This document shows, in pieces, positions 53,128 through 61,860 of a stretch of 64,000 nucleotides of DNA. The position numbers and the translations under genes were made by a program. The notes beneath the pieces are model-generated. The model saw only the letters and a program-made list of their open reading frames with translations. It was not told the DNA's origin and ran no database searches. The stretch is taken from positions 496,001 through 560,000 of the forward strand of contig CAVWQC010000001.1 of NCBI GenBank assembly GCA_963757065.1, read 5' to 3'. How positions within the stretch are numbered: position 1 is the stretch's first letter; every line of letters begins with the position of its first letter. Source of the DNA: PNON01 sp963757065. Lineage in GTDB: Bacteria > Chloroflexota > Anaerolineae > Anaerolineales > Anaerolineaceae.

Positions 53128-54432
53128 ATGTTAAAAAAGCTCAAGTGGCTCGGCCTGATAGCAGGCGGCATACTTTTATTCATTTTATTGGTACTTGCAC
53201 TGTCTCCCTCGATTCGCAACAGCATCATTTATCGTTGGGATGGTCTCCGAACGCAAATCAAATACTTGGTCGATCCTCCACAAAAGGCTGTATTCATTCC
53301 AGAAAATCAACAATCCCAGGTGGATGTAATCGTCCAGCAAACCCTAATGGCGTTGACACCTACTGTCACCCAGACACCTCAACCCACCATCGCACTAAGC
53401 CCACAACCCAGTGCAACGCCAACCATTACACCCACTCCCCTGCCGGCGCAGGTCACACTGGATGGGATCAACTTCCAATCACAACGCTATATGATGAATT
53501 ACTGCGCTCCTGCCAACCTGGCTATGGCATTATCCTTTTGGGGCTGGAAAGGCGACCGCCTTACCACTGGTCCCTGGTTAAAACCATACAGTGATGACAA
53601 AAATGTAATGCCTTATGAAATGAAAGATTATGTCGAAAGCCAGACAGACCTTAAGGCAGTCATCCGTTTCGGTGGAGATTTGGAAATGATCAAAACATTT
53701 ATTAGTGCAGGCTTCCCGGTGTTGGTGGAAAAGGGTGAAGTGCTGCATGGTGAATACGGTCCCGGTTCAACAGGCTGGATGGGGCATTACATGGTATTCA
53801 ACGGCTACGATGACGCCGGAAAATTCCTCGTTGCACAGGATTCGCTGGTAGGGCCTGACCAGGAATACTTATATGAAACTCTGGAGACGGATTGGCGGGC
53901 TTTCAACTACGTTTACATAGTCATTTATCCACCGGAAAAGGAAGCCGATGTCATGCGCATCCTGGGTCCGCAGGCTGATGAAAAGGCTAATTACGAATAC
54001 GCTGCTCTGAAAGCATCCAATGAAGTGATGGGGTTGAGCGGCAGGGAAAAATTCTTCGCCCTGTATAACCGGGGAACCAATCTGGTCGAGTTGCAGGATT
54101 ACGGTGGTGCTGCACTGATCTATGATGAAGCATTTCTATATTACGAGAGTGATATTCCTGAAGCCGACCGTCCTTACCGGGCGTTATGGTATCAAACTGG
54201 ACCTTATAAAGCTTATTTTTACACCGGCCGCTACTGGAACGTGATCAACCTTGCGACAATTACCCTGGATACCATGGTCGAAGCAACCGCTGAAGAAAGT
54301 TTCTACTGGCGTGCCCGGGCTGAACTGGCATTGGGTGATACGGCAGGAGCTTACAAAGACGTTCAGCAAGCCTTGAAATTCCATGAGGGCTTTGAGCCCG
54401 CCCAACAACTTCTGACAGAAATGGGATATTAA
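53128..54432 (+). CDS. Membrane-anchored C39-like cysteine peptidase with C-terminal TPR-like region
   Basis: A 434-residue protein. One N-terminal membrane helix (about 8-28) is followed by a Thr/Pro-rich linker (about 75-110). The peptidase-C39-like domain has nucleophile C126 in 'NYCAPANLAMALSFWG', preceded by a 'FQSQRY' start, and catalytic H220 in 'GHYMVFNGYDD'. Residues 300-434 form helical pairs resembling TPRs ('FFALYNRGTNLVELQDYGGAALIYDEAF', 'ARAELALGDTAGAYKDVQQALKF'). The active site is predicted outside the membrane. No bacteriocin or ABC exporter gene is nearby, so this is probably not a leader peptidase; substrate unknown. Confidence 0.82.
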   Translation: MLKKLKWLGLIAGGILLFILLVLALSPSIRNSIIYRWDGLRTQIKYLVDPPQKAVFIPENQQSQVDVIVQQTLMALTPTVTQTPQPTIALSPQPSATPTITPTPLPAQVTLDGINFQSQRYMMNYCAPANLAMALSFWGWKGDRLTTGPWLKPYSDDKNVMPYEMKDYVESQTDLKAVIRFGGDLEMIKTFISAGFPVLVEKGEVLHGEYGPGSTGWMGHYMVFNGYDDAGKFLVAQDSLVGPDQEYLYETLETDWRAFNYVYIVIYPPEKEADVMRILGPQADEKANYEYAALKASNEVMGLSGREKFFALYNRGTNLVELQDYGGAALIYDEAFLYYESDIPEADRPYRALWYQTGPYKAYFYTGRYWNVINLATITLDTMVEATAEESFYWRARAELALGDTAGAYKDVQQALKFHEGFEPAQQLLTEMGY

Positions 54433-54462
54433 ATAAAAAGACCCATAAGGGTCTTTTTATTT
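54431..54462. terminator. Bidirectional terminator between the C39-like gene and nuoN
   Basis: 14-bp perfect stem (54431-54444 with 54449-54462), ATAA loop, rich in A on the left and T on the right. It overlaps the end of the C39-like stop codon and ends 18 bases before the nuoN stop. Confidence 0.88.
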
Positions 54463-54480
54463 AATCCAAATAATTGCAGT

Positions 54481-55939
54481 TTAAACAATCCCGTTGGCAA
54501 TCGCCTGCAATGCCAGGTTGAATAACCCGGTGGGGATCAATCCAGCCAGGATCACGAGAACTGCCATTGTAATTGCAGCCAGATTCACCCAGAAATCGCG
54601 GCTGGAGGAAACTTCTCCATCACGCATATACATCATAACTACTACACGCAAGTAATACCATGCAGACACAATTGATGTGAGTAAACCGATGACAGCCAGA
54701 ACGATATAGCCGCCTTCAATTGCTGTGCGGAATAGGAAGAATTTTCCCCAGAAGCCGATCAAGGGTGGAACCCCGGTAAACGAAAGCATGAATACAGCCA
54801 TGGCAGCCGCCAGCCAGGGATGGCGCTTGCCCAGCCCGCTATAATCCCGTATTCCCAGTCCCTGCCCATCCGCTTTTTCGACGGCAGATATCACAGCCCA
54901 AGCCCCCAGGGATGTCATTCCATAGACAACCAGATAAAGAATGGCAGCAGCAGTTGAATTGGCTGCAGTCTTCACATTGCCATATGGAACCAGCGCCATA
55001 AGGATATAACCGGCATGTGCGATGCTGGAATAAGCCAGCATGCGCTTGATATTACTTTGGGAGACTGCCGCGACGTTTCCAACGATCATTGTGAGGGCTG
55101 ACAGAACCGCGAACAACGGTGCCATGACAGGTGATAATGCCGGGAAAGCTATCGTGAATACCCGGATCAGTGCTGCAAACCCGGCTGCTTTCGCCCCGAT
55201 CGACATAAAGGCTGTAACCGGGGAAGGTGCTCCCTGATACACATCCGGTGTCCACATGTGGAAAGGTACGACTGCCACCTTAAAACTGAAACCAACCAGC
55301 AGCAATCCGGCTCCGATCGTCACCAGACCTGTATCAACCTGTCCAATTTTGATCGCTGAAATAATATCGCTCAAGGCTGTGAATTGTGTACCACCATAGA
55401 TCAGCGCCGTTCCGTAAAGCACAAATCCGGATGAAAATGCACCCAGGATGAAATATTTCAGCGCTGATTCCTCTGATTCAGACCGGGGAACAGCAAAACC
55501 CGAGAGAATATAAAGCGGGATGGACAATAGTTCCAAAGCCAGGAAGAACATGATCAGGTCCGCAGCTGAAGCCATCATCATCATGCCGCTCACTGAAAAC
55601 ATCAACAGAGAGTAATATTCTCCGCGCTGGATACCCATCCGGTTCAAGTAATCGTAGGCGATGGCAATGGCGACCAGACCACTCACGGCAAATAAAACAT
55701 TCAAATAAACTGCAAAATTATCCACAACCGCCATATTATTGTATGTCAGTGATGGATGTCCCCACTCGAGTAAAACCAGGATTAGCGAAATAACTAGAGC
55801 CAAGGCCAGCTAGTATGGCTGTCCAAGCTTTTTTATTTTTCGGGATGAACAGGTCTACCAGTAAGAGCAGGGATGCCCAGACCAGTAACACTGTTTGAGG
55901 AAGTAAAGATAAAAATGACTTAAGATCTATTCCCGTCAT
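54481..55939 (-). CDS. nuoN: NADH-quinone oxidoreductase subunit N, frameshifted
   Basis: Antiporter-like proton-pumping subunit of complex I, about 485 residues and 14 membrane helices. The N-terminal frame from the ATG at 55939 (GGGAG upstream) reads 'LLPQTVLLVWASLLLLVDLFIP'. The next frame carries 'LALELLSIPLYILSGF', the conserved Glu region, 'ALKYFILGAFSSGFVLYG', 'FHMWTPDVYQGAPSPVTAFM' and 'MLAYSSIAHAGYILMAL' with its Lys. Removing one G near 55800 joins 'ILAGL' to 'ALVISLILVLLEW'. Last gene of the cluster, followed by a terminator. Confidence 0.92.
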
Positions 55940-55949
55940 GGTCACTCCC

Positions 55950-57458
55950 TCATTTCACGGCTGCAAGAGCAGGTTGGATTAATGCCACCAATTTATCCAC
56001 TGCCGGGGCAATGAGCATAAAGAATGGTTTTGGATATATGCCGATCCAAAGGATCAGCAGCAGAATTGGAGCCAGTGTGGCTATCTCCCTGGTATTCAGG
56101 TCTTTCAACCCTTTATTTTCTTCATGCGTAACAGGACCGAGATATATTTTTTGGAACATGTGAAGCAAATAAACAGCAGCCAGGATGACTCCAATGGCTG
56201 CCAATATGGTAGTAAAGGTATTATTGATGGCTGTGCTGGTATAAGCACCCACCAGGATGGTAAATTCCCCAATGAAACCGTTGAGTCCCGGCAGCCCGAC
56301 AGAAGAGAGCACAATGATCAGGGAAAGTGTCCCAAAGACCGGCATGACCTTCCATAGCCCGCCAAAATCGTCCATCAAACGTGTGTGCCTGCGCTCATAG
56401 ATCATGCCCACCACCAGGAATAATGCCCCGGTGCTGAGCCCATGATTGACCATCTGTAATATTCCACCCTGCAATCCCTGGGAATTGAGCGCGAAAATAC
56501 CCAGCATCACAAAACCGAGGTGGCTGACCGATGAGTAAGCCACCAGTTTCTTGGCGTCTTTCTGTGCGTAAGCTGTGGCTGCTCCATAGATGATGCCGAT
56601 CACAGCCAGCATGGCGATCCAGGGGGCGGCTTTCACCGAAATCTCAGGAAAGATCGGTAGATTAAAACGCAGAAAACCATAAGCTCCCATTTTTAACAGG
56701 ACACCGGCAAGGATGACAGACCCGGCAGTCGGAGCTTCCACGTGGGCATCCGGCAGCCAGGTATGCAGCGGGAACATGGGTACTTTGATGGCAAATGCAA
56801 GCGCAAAAGCCAGGAACAGAGCCCAGGCAATATTGACCGGTAATCCGGTTATGTTCATTAAGTCAGGAACGGAGAATGTTCCCCGGTTAAGACCCAGCCA
56901 GAGCATGGCTGCCAGCATTAAGACAGACCCTGCCATGGTAAACAGGAAGAATTTCACGGCAGCGTAGATACGGCGCTCTCCACCCCAGATGCCGATCAGG
57001 AAGTACATCGGGATCAGGGTAAATTCCCAGAACACATAGAAAAGGATCATATCCTGGGCGAGGAAGACACCCAGCATGCCGGTTTCCAAGAGCAGGAAGA
57101 AAGACATAAAGCCTTTTACCTTATCCTGCACGGCCTTCCAAGTGGATAGGATTGAAATCGGGGTCAGGAAAGTGGTCAACAGGATCATCAATACACTCAG
57201 GCCATCCACACCGATGTGGAAATTCACTGAGACTTTCCCGAATTCCAGCCAGACATAATTGGCAATCATCTGTAAGTTCGGATCAGCGGATTTAAATTGT
57301 GCCAGCATCCACAGAGATACCACAAAAGCAACCAGGCTGGTGATCAACGCCGTCCAGCGGATTGCACCCTTTCGGTCAGATGGTATGAGCCATAATACGG
57401 CTGTACCGAGCAATGGTAAAAGTAATAAATAAATCAGAGGATTCATCCCAGAGTTCAT
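55950..57458 (-). CDS. nuoM: NADH-quinone oxidoreductase subunit M
   Basis: Intact 502-residue antiporter-like subunit with 14 helices. 'YVFWEFTLIPMYFLIGIWGG' has the TM5 Glu; 'FPLHTWLPDAHVEAPTAGSVILAGVLLKMGAYGFLRF' and 'KKLVAYSSVSHLGFVMLGIFA' are NuoM hallmarks with the proton-path Lys residues. GAGGACGGG lies just before the ATG. It starts 10 bases after nuoL and ends 10 bases before nuoN. Confidence 0.97.
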   Translation of the reverse strand: MNSGMNPLIYLLLLPLLGTAVLWLIPSDRKGAIRWTALITSLVAFVVSLWMLAQFKSADPNLQMIANYVWLEFGKVSVNFHIGVDGLSVLMILLTTFLTPISILSTWKAVQDKVKGFMSFFLLLETGMLGVFLAQDMILFYVFWEFTLIPMYFLIGIWGGERRIYAAVKFFLFTMAGSVLMLAAMLWLGLNRGTFSVPDLMNITGLPVNIAWALFLAFALAFAIKVPMFPLHTWLPDAHVEAPTAGSVILAGVLLKMGAYGFLRFNLPIFPEISVKAAPWIAMLAVIGIIYGAATAYAQKDAKKLVAYSSVSHLGFVMLGIFALNSQGLQGGILQMVNHGLSTGALFLVVGMIYERRHTRLMDDFGGLWKVMPVFGTLSLIIVLSSVGLPGLNGFIGEFTILVGAYTSTAINNTFTTILAAIGVILAAVYLLHMFQKIYLGPVTHEENKGLKDLNTREIATLAPILLLILWIGIYPKPFFMLIAPAVDKLVALIQPALAAVK

Positions 57459-57468
57459 TTCCCGTCCT

Positions 57469-59449
57469 CTACCTGAAGATCAAGTATCCAAGAATCGCTG
57501 CAGCCCCGATAAAGATCATCAGAGCATAAGAACGAACCAATCCATTTTGAATGACACCAAATCCGCGTGAAAGCAAGCTGGAGAATTTGCCTAATCCGTT
57601 TGCAGTTCCGTCGATCACGATCTGATCAACAGGCTCTGCCAGGATGACGGAGGCATCTTTGTATGTCTGCAGCAGGAAGAAATCATAGATTTCATCCACC
57701 CACCACTTGCGTTCAAATGCTGTGAATAGTGGACCCAATAACTTTTTCAATGGATCTCTCTGCCCCGGCTGCCAGGCTTTTCGTCCATAGAATATCCAGC
57801 CAATGAGAATGGCTGTGATTGCCACCACCAGTGAGACGCCTGCTACCATCGGGTTGAATTCCCCGGCATGCATCCCGGAAATGCTGTGCTCCAGCCAGTG
57901 GCCAAGGTTATCAACACCCGGCAGGTTGACCAACCCGCCAACTATGGATAATAAAGCCAATATCAACAAAGGAATAGTCATCAACGGCGGGTTTTCTTTG
58001 GCACCTGCAGCAGCTTCAGAGCGGGGTTTGGCAAAGAAAACCATCCAGACCTGCCTGGTCATATAAAACGCTGTAAAGAATGCAGCCAGCAAAAGCATTC
58101 CAAACATAACCGGATTTTTGGTAAAAGCGAAAGCCAGTATCTCATCCTTTGAGAAGAAGCCCGCCAGGGGAGCTATGCCTGATAACGCCAATGCTCCGGT
58201 GAGGTAGACCCAGAATGTGGTTTTCATCTTTGTGCGCAGCCCGCCCATATTACGCATATCCTGTGGGATCAAAATCGGTGCCGTGCTCAGCATGTGCCAG
58301 ATGATGATGCCCGAATTCCACCCCCTGGATGACAGAACCGGCGGAGAGGAAAAGCAGGGCTTTGAAGAACGCATGAGTGATCAGGTGGAACATTCCGGCT
58401 GTGTATGCACCCATACCAACTGCAGCCACCATAAAACCCAGTTGGCTGATGGTGGAATAAGCCAGAACCTTCTTGATATCATACTGTCCGATGGCAATTG
58501 TGGCAGCAAATAATGCGGTGATGGTACCCACCCAGGCAACCGCCTGTGGTCCAACCGGGCTCATGGCGAAGATCGGTGCTGACCGTGCCACGAGATAGAC
58601 ACCACCGGTCACCATGGTCGCAGCATGGATCAGTGCAGAAACCGGGGTAGGACCTGCCATCGCATCCGGCAGCCAGACGAATAACGGCAGTTGAGCTGAT
58701 TTCCCGGTGACTGCCAGCAACAGGAACAAGGAGATACCGATCACCACCCATTGACCTGCCTGCCCTGGTGGAGTTGCTCCCTGGAACACCTGGGAGAAAT
58801 TCAGGCTGCCAAACTGCAGAAAGATCATGAACATGGCGATCAGGAAACCAAAATCTCCGATGCGGTTTGTAATGAAGGCTTTCTTGGCAGCAATCGCATT
58901 CCCAATGCCATCCTTGCCTTTTTCGTACCAGAATCCGATCAGGAGGTAAGAACAAAGTCCAACACCTTCCCAACCGACAAATGTCATCAGGTAGCTTTCA
59001 GCACTGACCAGGATCATCATCATCATGATGAACAAATTCATATAGATAAAGAAGCGTGTAAACCTGCCCGGATCTTCATTTAATCGCACATCTTCATGCA
59101 TATAACCGATCGCATAAATGTGGATGAGGGTGCCGACTCCGGAGACCACCAGCATCATTGTTACCGAAAGAGTATCCACCCTGAAATCCCAATTCACGGC
59201 CAGGCTGCCAACTTTGATCCAATCAGCAAAATGGTGGATATACGCTTCCGGATGCCCTTGAAGGGAAATGAACAGCATACAAGCAATCACAAATGCCAAC
59301 CCTGATGCTGCGCTTGCAATTGTTCCCACTACTTTTTCGCCAAGCTTCCTTCCAATAACAAGGTTGATCAATAACCCGATCAGTGGAAAGAGAACCACCC
59401 AGGGAACCAGGGTAAAGAAAGTTGCCGGTGCTACAGTTTCCAGTTGCAT
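57469..59449 (-). CDS. nuoL: NADH-quinone oxidoreductase subunit L, frameshifted
   Basis: The largest antiporter-like subunit, with its C-terminal lateral helix; about 659 residues when repaired. The first frame has 'VGWEGVGLCSYLLIGFWYEK', 'LFVWLPDAMAGPTPVSALIHAATMVTGGVYLV' and 'VLAYSTISQLGFMVAAVGMGAY'. It ends soon after 'HHHLAHAEHGTDFDP'; the second frame continues 'QDMRNMGGLRTKMKTTFW' and 'GFFSKDEILAFAF'. Removing one A near 58266 makes the two continuous. The conserved tail to 'GYLIFR' is present. GGAGAAGA precedes the ATG. Confidence 0.94.
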
Positions 59450-59463
59450 ATTTTCTTCTCCAC

Positions 59464-59772
59464 CTAGTTTTTCAATCCGTTCATCAGGTCAATATCAATG
59501 CTGCGCTTGGTATGGAAGATGGCCACCATCAATGCCAGGCCAACCGCCACTTCGGCTGCCGCAACCACCATGACAAAGAAAACAAAGATCTGTCCATCCG
59601 GCTTTCCGAACGCATTGGAAAATGCAACAAAAGTAATATTGGCTGCATTGAACATCAATTCCAGCGACATAAAAATGACCAGTGGATTACGTCTCGTGAT
59701 CACACCAATCGCACCGAGCGAAAATAAGATCGCCGATAAAACCAGGTAATAACTCATCGGGATGGTGTTCAT
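59464..59772 (-). CDS. nuoK: NADH-quinone oxidoreductase subunit K
   Basis: A 102-residue, three-helix membrane subunit of normal NuoK length. 'YYLVLSAILFSLGAIGVITRRNPLVIFMSLELMFNAANI' carries the conserved membrane Glu residues; 'DGQIFVFFVMVVAAAEVAVGLALMVAIF' follows. In the raw sequence it is fused in frame to nuoJ. I place the start at the ATG at 59772 because GGGGGAGG lies eight bases upstream and the family start is recovered. A GGG/GGAG-type homopolymer there is the likely cause of the apparent fusion. Confidence 0.9.
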   Translation of the reverse strand: MNTIPMSYYLVLSAILFSLGAIGVITRRNPLVIFMSLELMFNAANITFVAFSNAFGKPDGQIFVFFVMVVAAAEVAVGLALMVAIFHTKRSIDIDLMNGLKN

Positions 59773-60315
59773 AGTTTTGCCTCCCCCTGGCTGATCGAGA
59801 TCTTCTTCTTTTCCTGTTTGGTTAAGTACGATCGCACCAACAACTGCGATCAACAGAATGAAAGAGGTGATCTCAAATGGCAGCAGGTATTTCTGGTAGA
59901 GCAGCATGCCGATCGTCTCCACTTCAACCACACTTCCACCGGCGGTGACCAGAAGTGTTGATGGGTCTTTGATCAGGAACATGAACACAGCCTCAGCGAT
60001 GACGATCAAACCCACGAAAACCGTGACAATCCGTTGGAAGCCAATCGGTTCGTACTGGGCAATGTTCTCAGTACCCAACATCATGATCACAAACAGGAAT
60101 AACACCATGATCGCACCGGCATACACTGTGATCTGCGCGAGGCCAATAAATGGAGCTCCCAGGATAAAGTAAATGAATGCAACTGTGGTAAAGTTCACCA
60201 CCAGGAGGATGGCAGAATAAACTGCACTGCGGCTGAGCAATACGCCCAGAGCAGTGACTACCGCGATTCCGGCCAGGGTAAAGAAAATGATGAGCTGAGG
60301 TGTCAATTGAGGCAT
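59769..60315 (-). CDS. nuoJ: NADH-quinone oxidoreductase subunit J (apparently fused to nuoK)
   Basis: Five-helix membrane subunit: 'IIFFTLAGIAVVTALGVLLSRSAVYSAILLVVNF', 'YFILGAPFIGLAQITVYAGAIMVLFLFVIMML' (the pi-bulge TM3 region) and 'LLPFEITSFILLIAVVGAIVL'. As given, the frame continues without a stop through nuoK. If one C is removed from the CCCCC at 59783-59787, the protein ends 'DLDQPGEAKL' at a TGA that overlaps the nuoK ATG (ATGA), a normal junction and normal length (about 182 residues). GGAGCG precedes the ATG. Confidence 0.9.
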
Positions 60316-60324
60316 ATCCGCTCC

Positions 60325-60837
60325 TTAATCCACCGGGTCCTGCATTGCAGGGACAGAACGGGTATAAACACCCGGTTTCACTTTTTGGGGTGTCGGCTTC
60401 GCTGGCGGCATGACCGGTTCGATCAACATATTTTTATCGTAGATGGCTGTTGCCCGATCAAGGAATGACAATTCATAATTATCTTCGAGAACTATTGCCT
60501 CTGTCGGACAGGCATCTTCACAGAAACCGCAGAAAATACACCTCAGCATATTGATCTCATACGTACTGGCATAACGTTCGCCTGGTGAATAGCGTTCATC
60601 ATCGGTCTGCTCGGAAGATTCAACAAAAATCGCGTCAGCCGGGCACGCTGCTGCACATAGTGAACAACCAATACACTTTTCCAATCCATTTTCATAGCGT
60701 TTGAGCACATGCCGTCCCCTGAAACGCTTGCTGACCGGACGCTTTTCTTCGGGATATTGTATGGTGACTGGTTTGGTCCAGGCAGACCGGAAGGTTTGCC
60801 ATAGACCACGCAGCATCTCGATAACACCTCTAAACAT
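60325..60837 (-). CDS. nuoI: NADH-quinone oxidoreductase subunit I
   Basis: Peripheral-arm subunit of 170 residues holding clusters N6a and N6b: 'CIGCSLCAAACP' and 'CIFCGFCEDACP'. 'RFRGRHVLKRYENGLEKCIGC' is the family lead-in. GGAGG lies eight bases before the ATG at 60837, so I reject the upstream start at 60867, which would overlap nuoH. It passes electrons from NuoG to NuoB at the quinone site. Confidence 0.96.
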   Translation of the reverse strand: MFRGVIEMLRGLWQTFRSAWTKPVTIQYPEEKRPVSKRFRGRHVLKRYENGLEKCIGCSLCAAACPADAIFVESSEQTDDERYSPGERYASTYEINMLRCIFCGFCEDACPTEAIVLEDNYELSFLDRATAIYDKNMLIEPVMPPAKPTPQKVKPGVYTRSVPAMQDPVD

Positions 60838-60838
60838 G

Positions 60839-61852
60839 TTATTTTCCTCCAAACAATACAATTCCAAAAGCGGTCAGCACGACATTTAATAAAGCTAATG
60901 GAAATAGGATTTTCCAGCCAAATGCCATGAGGCGGTCATATCGTATCCTGGGCAGCGTTGCCCGGATCCAAATCAATCCATAAAGTAAGATGGCTACTTT
61001 TGCCGTCAGATAGATCGGTCCAAGCCAGGGGGCGACATCGAGGAATGGTCCCAGGTACCCGCCCAGGAAAACTGTTGCACCAATTGTGGAAACTGCGATC
61101 ATCTTGATATATTCCGCCATGAAAAACAATGCGAACTTCATGCCTGAATATTCAGTGTGGTAACCTGCAGTCAGTTCCTGCTCGGCTTCAGGCATGTCAA
61201 AAGGCGCCCGGTTCACCTCAGCGATGACGGCGATCATATAGATCACTGCTGCCAGGGGTTGAAGCACGATAAATGGAATTTTTGCCTGGGCGTGCACTAT
61301 ATCCACCAGGCTCATGGAACCAGTCAGCAGGATCGGCCCGACAAATGCCAGCCCCAATGCCAGTTCATAGCTGATCATCTGCGCAGTGGAGCGTAAGCCG
61401 CCCAGCATGGCATATTTATTATTGGATGACCATCCTGCCAGCGTGATGCCATACACAGATATGGAAGCGATGGACATGATATATAAAACAGCGATATTGA
61501 TATTTACCAGGTACAGAGGTATGACCCGGCCGAAAAGCTGAATAGGCGGCCCCCACGGGACAACACCGGTAATGATGAGTGCTGGTATCACCGTAATAAT
61601 CGGCGCAGCAACAAAGATGATCTTATCTGCTTTGGCAGGGATCAATTCTTCCTTGAAGATCAATTTAATGCCATCCGCCACAGGTTGAAGGATCGCCCTG
61701 AATCCAGCCCGGTTTGGTCCCCAGCGGACCTGCATTCGAGCCAGGACTTTTCTTTCATAGAGAGTCGTATACGAAAATCCGATGGTGCAAAACATCAAGA
61801 TTGCCACCGCTTTTAATACCCACTCAAGTATCTGCGCCCAATCCACTACCAT
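60839..61852 (-). CDS. nuoH: NADH-quinone oxidoreductase subunit H
   Basis: A 337-residue, eight-helix membrane subunit that forms the quinone-access channel. 'YERKVLARMQVRWGPNRAGFRAILQPVADGIKLIFKE' and 'IAEVNRAPFDMPEAEQELTAGYHTEYSGMKFALFFMAEYI' are diagnostic. The ATG at 61852 with AGAGG upstream is preferred over the GTG two codons earlier. It lies eight bases after the nuoG stop. Confidence 0.97.
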   Translation of the reverse strand: MVVDWAQILEWVLKAVAILMFCTIGFSYTTLYERKVLARMQVRWGPNRAGFRAILQPVADGIKLIFKEELIPAKADKIIFVAAPIITVIPALIITGVVPWGPPIQLFGRVIPLYLVNINIAVLYIMSIASISVYGITLAGWSSNNKYAMLGGLRSTAQMISYELALGLAFVGPILLTGSMSLVDIVHAQAKIPFIVLQPLAAVIYMIAVIAEVNRAPFDMPEAEQELTAGYHTEYSGMKFALFFMAEYIKMIAVSTIGATVFLGGYLGPFLDVAPWLGPIYLTAKVAILLYGLIWIRATLPRIRYDRLMAFGWKILFPLALLNVVLTAFGIVLFGGK

Positions 61853-61860
61853 TTGCACCT

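Noticed and set aside
15264..59787. Programmed +1 frameshifting as the explanation for the broken genes
   Set aside because: The break sites share no slippery codon, stop context or Shine-Dalgarno spacer; more than 20 events in unrelated genes is far beyond known programmed sites.
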